NCBI GenBank assembly: GCA_946619065.1
Contig: CAMOLY010000031.1
Location: 1-9,736, forward strand
Length of the DNA: 9,736 nt
Origin: an uncultured Clostridia bacterium
GTDB lineage: Bacteria; Bacillota; Clostridia; Oscillospirales; Oscillospiraceae
Direction: 5' to 3'
Part shown: piece by piece, positions 7,108-9,736 of the stretch
Position numbering within the stretch: position 1 is the stretch's first letter
Layout of the letters: each line of letters starts with the position of its first letter
The notes under the pieces: generated by a model
Told to the model about the DNA's origin: nothing
Database searches by the model: none
The model's input: the letters and a program-made list of their open reading frames with translations, nothing else
Program-made: the position numbers and the translations under genes

Positions 7108-7162
7108 AATTTTAAAATTTTCTCTTTCGCCCCTTTACAAGCGCGGGAAAATCGGCTAAAAT
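7108..7162 (+). promoter_or_regulatory. Sigma-A promoter of ireB with AT-rich upstream element
   Basis: TTTACA (7134-7139) and TAAAAT (7157-7162) are spaced by 17 bases. The A/T tract at 7102-7126, containing the palindrome AATTTTAAAATT (7108-7119), lies where an UP element would contact the RNA polymerase alpha subunit, and stands out in this GC-rich genome. Transcription should start near 7169, giving a 5' leader of about 43 nt that includes a small hairpin (TGCGG 7182-7186 with CCGCA 7193-7197) touching the ribosome site. Confidence 0.7.
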
Positions 7163-7196
7163 AGACGCAACGTGCAAAGGGTGCGGTTGTGCCCGC

Positions 7197-7214
7197 AAGG
7201 AGGCTGTCGCATTG
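7197..7214 (+). promoter_or_regulatory. Ribosome-binding site deciding a TTG start for ireB
   Basis: AAGGAGG at 7197-7203 lies 8 bases before TTG at 7212-7214. No ATG is available nearby in this frame before the conserved THR-IKF region, and the first downstream Met (codon 18) would remove the conserved N-terminus, so TTG is the start. Confidence 0.85.
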
Positions 7215-7457
7215 GAAGATCATACCATTAAATTCCGGGTACCCTCGGAAGACCACGAGGAAATGAAGCGCATTCTGACCTCCGTCTATGCTTCTCTGAC
7301 CGAGAAGGGCTACAATCCCATCAATCAGATTGTCGGCTACCTTCTGTCCGAGGACCCCACCTACATCACGAATCACAACAACGCCAGAGCGATGATCTGC
7401 CGTCTGGATCGGGATGAAGTGCTGCAGGAAATCGTCCGCCACTACCTGTTTGATTAG
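7212..7457 (+). CDS. ireB: IreB family regulatory phosphoprotein (UPF0297/YrzL)
   Basis: An 81-aa protein with the nearly invariant family core VYASLTEKGYNPINQIVGYLLS (25-46), then DPTYITNHNNAR (48-59) and LDRDEVLQEIVRHYL (65-79). In Enterococcus faecalis IreB is phosphorylated by the PASTA-domain Ser/Thr kinase IreK and acts as a negative regulator of intrinsic cephalosporin resistance. From memory that protein uses two N-terminal threonines; here only Thr5 (in HTIKF) is present, matching the second one, as in the B. subtilis homologue. The gene usually sits between alaS and ruvX; here neither is adjacent and the gene is a single transcription unit with its own promoter and terminator. Starts at TTG with an excellent AAGGAGG. 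The biochemical role of the family in Clostridia is not established. Confidence 0.92.
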   Translation: MEDHTIKFRVPSEDHEEMKRILTSVYASLTEKGYNPINQIVGYLLSEDPTYITNHNNARAMICRLDRDEVLQEIVRHYLFD

Positions 7458-7481
7458 AAATCCGCAATCGTTCGTTGAATG

Positions 7482-7512
7482 GGGCCGGCTTGGCTGAGCC
7501 GGCCCTGTTTTT
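7482..7512 (+). terminator. Rho-independent terminator after ireB
   Basis: GGGCCGGCT (7482-7490) and AGCCGGCCC (7497-7505) form a perfect 9-bp stem with a 6-nt loop, followed by TGTTTTT (7506-7512). It lies 24 bases after the ireB stop. Confidence 0.9.
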
Positions 7513-7620
7513 ACAATTTCATACCTACTCTCGCTTTCAGAATCCAACTGTCCCCGCATTTGGACCGATTGTAACGCAATCATCTTTTTTTGTATTTTTT
7601 GTTAATCTTTTGATTTGGGG

Positions 7621-7649
7621 TTGACAAATCAATCTCAATGAGTTACAAT
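7621..7649 (+). promoter_or_regulatory. Strong sigma-A promoter of the hypothetical protein / cell-wall hydrolase operon
   Basis: TTGACA (7621-7626, exact consensus) and TACAAT (7644-7649, one mismatch) are separated by 17 bases. The preceding 7580-7620 is T-rich and could act as an UP element. Expected start near 7656, leaving a short leader with AGGAGGT at 7666-7672 before the ATG at 7678. This is the best promoter in the window. Confidence 0.85.
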
Positions 7650-7658
7650 TTGGTTACA
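7642..7658 (-). promoter_or_regulatory. WalR-type (OmpR-family) response-regulator box overlapping the promoter
   Basis: The plus strand has a perfect direct repeat GTTACA (7642-7647) - 5 bases - GTTACA (7653-7658). Read on the minus strand this is TGTAAC-N5-TGTAAC, a full match in both half-sites to the WalR/YycF consensus TGTWAH-N5-TGTWAH. It covers the -10 element and the predicted start, where binding would block polymerase, as reported for WalR-repressed genes. The related PhoP box (TTHACA repeats) matches one base less per half-site on the plus strand. That the controlled operon contains a cell-wall hydrolase, the classical WalR target, supports the call; no walRK gene is in the window. 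Confidence 0.55.
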
Positions 7659-7677
7659 TTTATAGAGGAGGTGCTTT

Positions 7678-7965
7678 ATGCCTGAACAACAGGGTCTCAT
7701 GTACAAGGGTCATCCCTTGATGCGAAAAGACAACATCTGCTATTACGGCTCCATGGCAGATCCCTATATTGTGATTTTGCAGGTTCTGGAATCCAAGGAT
7801 TTTCAGGATCTGAGCCTGGCGACGAAGGTTTCCGTCCAGCTTCAGCTGACGGATCAGACCGCTCGTCCCAAAGATCGGATTATTAAAAAAAGCGAGAAAG
7901 ACGGCTTCTACACTGCCCTTGACGTGGGCTGTGTCTGGCTCGAAAGAGCCCTGTCTTCCAAGTGA
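7678..7965 (+). CDS. Uncharacterised 95-aa protein, first gene of the hydrolase operon
   Basis: I do not recognise a characterised family; similar small proteins seem common in Clostridia, but this is from memory. It has no signal peptide or membrane segment and is probably cytoplasmic. The sequence suggests a compact alpha/beta protein: MYKGHPLMRKDNICYYG (8-24), the strand-like PYIVILQVLESK (29-40), ATKVSVQLQL (48-57), the basic PKDRIIKKSEKDG (64-76) and a C-terminal helix FYTALDVGCVWLERAL (77-92). AGGAGGT at 7666-7672 sets the start. It has a near-consensus promoter overlapped by a WalR-like box, and its stop is 20 bases before the hydrolase ATG with no terminator between. The shared transcript suggests a role connected to envelope growth or to the hydrolase, but that is only context. 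Confidence 0.85.
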   Translation: MPEQQGLMYKGHPLMRKDNICYYGSMADPYIVILQVLESKDFQDLSLATKVSVQLQLTDQTARPKDRIIKKSEKDGFYTALDVGCVWLERALSSK

Positions 7966-7985
7966 TTCTGAAAGCGAGGGTACTT

Positions 7986-9182
7986 ATGAAGCATTTGTGT
8001 AAAGCGATTGTTTCGCTGGTTTTGGTCATTGCGATCCTGAGCTCCTTTGCGCTCCCGGTTCATGCCGAAGAGCTGAAAACCGGCATCGGCGTCGTGACCG
8101 CCTCCTGCCTGCGGCTGCGCTCGGAGCCGAGCACCGACAGCGAGATCATCGGTAAGGCCTATTACGGCGACTCCGTTGTGATCATCAAGGATCTCGGCGA
8201 CTGGTATCTGGTCAACTGCAACCTCGAGACCGGCTACATGTACAAGGATTACATCCATTTCAAGGAGCGTGAAAACGTCAAGCTCGGCTATGCCCGCTTC
8301 GACTATGTGACCAACATCCGCAGCGGTCCGGGCACGGACAACTCCATCATCGACCAGGCGCGCAAGGGTGAGACCTGCTTCATCATCGGCTTCAACTGCG
8401 AATGGTTCAAGGTCACCTATGACGGCCAGACCGGCTACGTCCGCAGCGACCTGGTGAGCCTGCTGGAGATGCCCTACTCCAACTACGGCAGCAAGGGCAA
8501 CACCTACCGCACCGACAGCAGTTCAAGCAGCTCCGTTTCTTCCGCAAGCACGAGCAGCTCCGCTTCTTCCAGCGCTTCGAGCAGCTCCAGCTCCGCCAGC
8601 ACCTCGAGCAGCTCCAGCTCCTCCAGCGCTTCGAACAGCTCCAGCTCCTCCAGCGCTTCGAACAGCTCCAGCTCCTCCAGCGCTTCGAATAGCTCCAGTT
8701 CCTCCAGCACTTCGAGCAGCTCCAGCTCCTCCAGCACTTCGAGCAGCTCCAGCTCCGCCAGCACTTCGAGCAGCTCCGCTTCTTCCGCGAGCACGGGCAG
8801 CAGCATCGGACAGCAGATGGTCGATTACGCGATGCAGTTCCTGGGATACCGTTACGTCTGGGGCGGCTCCAGTCCCTCCACCGGCTTTGACTGCTCCGGC
8901 CTGACCTCCTATGTTGCGAAGCATTTCGGCTACAGCATCGGCCGCTCCGCCGCCGCACAGATCACGGCGGGCAGCTACGTCAGTCTGGGCAATCTGCAGC
9001 CCGGCGACATCGTCCTGTTCAACCGCACATACGCCTCCAGCGCCGCCGCCACACACGCCGGCATCTACATCGGCAATCACAAGTTTATCCACGCGGCCAA
9101 CTCCCGCACGGGCGTTGTGATCGGCGATCTGACCACCAGCTATTACGCCTCCCGCTTCGTCTGCGGCAGACGCCTCGGCTGA
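7986..9182 (+). CDS. Secreted SH3-SH3-NlpC/P60 peptidoglycan endopeptidase with poly-Ser linker
   Basis: A 398-aa exported protein. Signal peptide: MKHLCK, hydrophobic 7-23, cleavage likely after VHA (25-27). Two bacterial SH3 domains follow, about 33-93 (LRLRSEPSTDSEIIG, DWYLV, GYMYKDYI) and 99-160 (TNIRSGPGTDNSII, CEWFKVTYDGQTGYV), which usually bind the cell wall. Residues 178-270 are almost only Ser with Ala, Asn, Thr. The C-terminal NlpC/P60 domain (about 274-398) has the catalytic Cys303 in FDCSGL, His357 in THAGIYIGN and a third polar residue His369 in FIHAANS, so it appears active; such enzymes cleave stem peptides, typically the D-Glu-diamino acid bond. GAGGG at 7976-7980 supports the ATG at 7986; an upstream GTG at 7962 overlapping the previous stop is less likely. 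Co-transcribed with the preceding 95-aa gene. Confidence 0.93.
   Translation: MKHLCKAIVSLVLVIAILSSFALPVHAEELKTGIGVVTASCLRLRSEPSTDSEIIGKAYYGDSVVIIKDLGDWYLVNCNLETGYMYKDYIHFKERENVKLGYARFDYVTNIRSGPGTDNSIIDQARKGETCFIIGFNCEWFKVTYDGQTGYVRSDLVSLLEMPYSNYGSKGNTYRTDSSSSSSVSSASTSSSASSSASSSSSSASTSSSSSSSSASNSSSSSSASNSSSSSSASNSSSSSSTSSSSSSSSTSSSSSSASTSSSSASSASTGSSIGQQMVDYAMQFLGYRYVWGGSSPSTGFDCSGLTSYVAKHFGYSIGRSAAAQITAGSYVSLGNLQPGDIVLFNRTYASSAAATHAGIYIGNHKFIHAANSRTGVVIGDLTTSYYASRFVCGRRLG
8568..8783 (+). repeat. Eight tandem 27-bp repeats encoding the Ser-rich linker
   Basis: Units begin at 8568, 8595, 8622, 8649, 8676, 8703, 8730 and 8757, each 27 bases (9 codons), with the pattern (t/g)CCAGC(g/a)C(t/c)TCGA(g/a)(c/t)AGCTCC followed by AGCTCC or GCTTCT. 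A ninth, degenerate unit lies at 8541-8567. They encode Ser-Ser/Ala-x-Ser-(Ser/Asn)-Ser4-type units between the SH3 and NlpC/P60 domains. Units 8622 and 8649 are identical, and units 8703 and 8730 are identical, pointing to recent duplication by slippage or unequal crossover. The period is a multiple of three, so copy-number change keeps the frame. Confidence 0.92.
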
Positions 9183-9198
9183 CAAATACGGTTTTTGA

Positions 9199-9227
9199 AA
9201 GGGATCGGCTCCGGCCGGTCCCTTTTT
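9199..9227 (+). terminator. Rho-independent terminator after the hydrolase gene
   Basis: AAGGGATCGGC (9199-9209) and GCCGGTCCCTT (9214-9224) form an 11-bp stem with one G-U pair and a TCCG loop; the T run extends to 9227. It starts 16 bases after the stop and ends the two-gene operon. Confidence 0.88.
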
Positions 9228-9277
9228 GGGCTGCGGGAAAAGCTGCGGCTCTGGCCGAAATAGAATGAAACAACGAA

Positions 9278-9300
9278 AAATATCGGAATGTTCCATATTT
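9278..9300. promoter_or_regulatory. Operator-like inverted repeat of unknown function
   Basis: AAATAT-c-GGAA (9278-9288) and TTCCATATTT (9291-9300) are reverse complements apart from one extra C, around a 2-base centre. The centre is too tight for an RNA hairpin, so a dimeric DNA-binding protein site is more plausible. No promoter or gene start is close, so its role is unclear and chance is possible. Confidence 0.3.
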
Positions 9301-9323
9301 GCGATGAAATGATTCAGCAGATC

Positions 9324-9415
9324 CGTAGTGACCGCTGCGACGCGAAGCGATCGCAGCGGCCATAGCACCCCAAAAGCGCTTCGCGCAATGGCCGCTGTGG
9401 TCAGCGGCCACTACG
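9324..9415. repeat. 92-bp MITE/REP-like element with 14-bp terminal inverted repeats
   Basis: The ends CGTAGTGACCGCTG (9324-9337) and CAGCGGCCACTACG (9402-9415) are reverse complements at 13 of 14 positions. Inside are two strong hairpins: CCGCTGCGA/TCGCAGCGG (9332-9340, 9351-9359) and TGGCCGCTG/CAGCGGCCA (9389-9397, 9402-9410, loop TGGT), plus the palindrome AAGCGCTT (9374-9381). The terminal arms can thus pair with each other or within each half. No coding capacity and no clear target-site duplication is seen. A decayed relative lies at 6997-7087, so this looks like a dispersed non-autonomous repeat family. Confidence 0.7.
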
Positions 9416-9481
9416 ACACGGGGAGCAATGGAGCAGATACATCCGCGATATGGAAAATGGATTCAGATGATCTCCTTCCGT

Positions 9482-9511
9482 GCATGTTTTCCCTTGTTTT
9501 CGCACATACTA
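9482..9511 (+). promoter_or_regulatory. Forespore-type (sigma-G/sigma-F) promoter upstream of spoVAD
   Basis: GCATG (9482-9486) and CATACTA (9505-9511) are separated by 18 bases, a full match to the sigma-G recognition pattern GHATR-N17/18-CATWHTA known from B. subtilis; sigma-F recognises a closely similar pattern. Transcription should begin near 9518, about 22 bases before the spoVAD ATG. spoVA genes are classical sigma-G targets, so sequence and gene agree. Confidence 0.72.
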
Positions 9512-9539
9512 CCAGAAACGATTTGCACGGGGGATGGAT

Positions 9540-9736
9540 ATGGAGTCATTGCACGCGGGGAAACAGAGCCTGCGGTTTCCCGATCTGCCTGTCATTCTGG
9601 CATGGGCGTCCGTGGTGGGCAAAAAGGAAGCAGAGGGTCCGCTTGCTGATTGCTTTGACATTCGGATGACGGACACAAAGCTTCAGCAGAAGAGCTGGGA
9701 GCAGGCGGAAACAAAAATGCAGCAGATGGCGCTCAA
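9540..9736 (+). CDS. spoVAD: SpoVAD-like stage V sporulation protein, N-terminal part (runs off the window)
   Basis: Sixty-five codons are visible. The product begins MESLHAGKQSLRF and continues with VVGKKEAEGPLADCFD (25-40) and KSWEQAETKMQ (51-61), matching the family N-terminus (GKQ, a GxKE..GPL segment, then FD and WE.AE) as I know it from B. subtilis SpoVAD. The protein belongs to the SpoVA channel complex that moves dipicolinic acid into the forespore and out at germination; SpoVAD has a thiolase-like fold and binds DPA. GGGGGA at 9529-9534 precedes the ATG by 5 bases; an in-frame ATG at 9534 would overlap it and is less likely. spoVAC, the usual upstream partner, is not encoded before it; instead the gene has its own forespore-type promoter. 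The downstream end cannot be judged. Confidence 0.82.
   Translation, partial: MESLHAGKQSLRFPDLPVILAWASVVGKKEAEGPLADCFDIRMTDTKLQQKSWEQAETKMQQMAL

Larger units (their letters stand above)
9228..9539. other. Intergenic region between the hydrolase terminator and spoVAD
   Basis: No convincing gene is seen on either strand. The region holds an imperfect palindrome at 9278-9300, the 92-bp inverted-repeat element at 9324-9415, and the forespore-type promoter at 9482-9511. The remaining sequence (9228-9277, 9416-9481) shows nothing I can assign; short open frames there lack ribosome sites and family features. Confidence 0.7.

Noticed and set aside
7567..7591. GATTG/CAATC hairpin followed by T7 as a second terminator
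   Set aside because: The stem is only 5 bp with two A-T rich pairs, and an excellent terminator already closes ireB at 7482-7512.
7570..7605. Further WalR half-sites TGTAAC (7570) and TGTTAA (7600) upstream of the -35
   Set aside because: They are 30 bases apart, not the N5 spacing needed for a box, and lie in T-rich DNA where such hexamers arise easily.
7962..7985. GTG start of the hydrolase at 7962 overlapping the preceding stop codon
   Set aside because: GAGGG at 7976-7980 is well placed for the ATG at 7986, which begins a normal signal peptide; the GTG would only lengthen its N-terminus.
8541..8783. Possible CRISPR array because of regularly spaced repeats
   Set aside because: The 27-bp units are directly adjacent with no unique spacers and encode a continuous in-frame linker; no cas genes nearby.
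8413..8958. Minus-strand frames encoding Cys/Trp/Arg-rich or Leu/Glu-rich repeat proteins
   Set aside because: They are the reverse translation of the 27-bp Ser-linker repeats; no start signals or independent evidence.
9328..9669. Plus-strand open frames of 113 and 73 codons across the repeat and spoVAD start
   Set aside because: They run through the palindromic repeat, the forespore promoter and the spoVAD coding region in other frames and lack ribosome sites; the spoVAD frame has clear family signatures.

Overview
The window is a GC-rich, fully plus-strand stretch of a low-complexity bacterial chromosome and fits a spore-forming member of the Clostridia (Firmicutes/Bacillota), probably an Oscillospirales-type gut lineage. 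The evidence is the queA-tgt-yajC order, a Firmicutes-type T-box leader on pheST, an IreB-family gene, strong AGGAGG ribosome sites, and the beginning of a spoVAD-like sporulation gene behind a forespore-type promoter. The species assignment is inference; nothing here names it.

Layout. Bases 3-149 are the C-terminal end of queA, followed by tgt (206-1336); together they carry out the last steps of queuosine modification of tRNA. yajC (1408-1773) has its own promoter and is closed by a strong terminator; the secD/secF genes that often follow yajC are absent, and a small lower-GC lipoprotein gene (1881-2234) stands there instead. A perfect 13-bp hairpin (2276-2311) follows, and a promoter is embedded in its 3' half. 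That promoter starts a roughly 330-nt tRNA-Phe T-box leader controlling pheS (2662-3690) and pheT (3707-6088), the two subunits of phenylalanyl-tRNA synthetase. A DegV-family fatty-acid-binding protein gene (6146-6988) probably rides on the same transcript.

The second half concerns the cell envelope. ireB (7212-7457, TTG start) has its own promoter and terminator. Next comes a two-gene operon: an unrecognised 95-aa protein (7678-7965) and a secreted SH3-SH3-Ser linker-NlpC/P60 cell-wall hydrolase (7986-9182). Its near-consensus sigma-A promoter is overlapped by a perfect direct repeat that on the minus strand reads TGTAAC-N5-TGTAAC, the recognition pattern of WalR, the master regulator of cell-wall hydrolases in Firmicutes. 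IreB is a known substrate of the PASTA-kinase pathway that also feeds into cell-wall control, so 7.1-9.2 kb can be read as a small wall-homeostasis neighbourhood (inference).

The last 0.5 kb holds a terminator, a 92-bp element with 14-bp terminal inverted repeats (a degenerate relative lies after degV at about 6997-7087), a sigma-G/F-type promoter and the first 65 codons of spoVAD. No wholly new multi-gene system is evident. The most notable signals are the WalR-like box, the stand-alone forespore promoter in front of spoVAD, the MITE-like repeat, and the promoter nested in a terminator hairpin ahead of the T-box.
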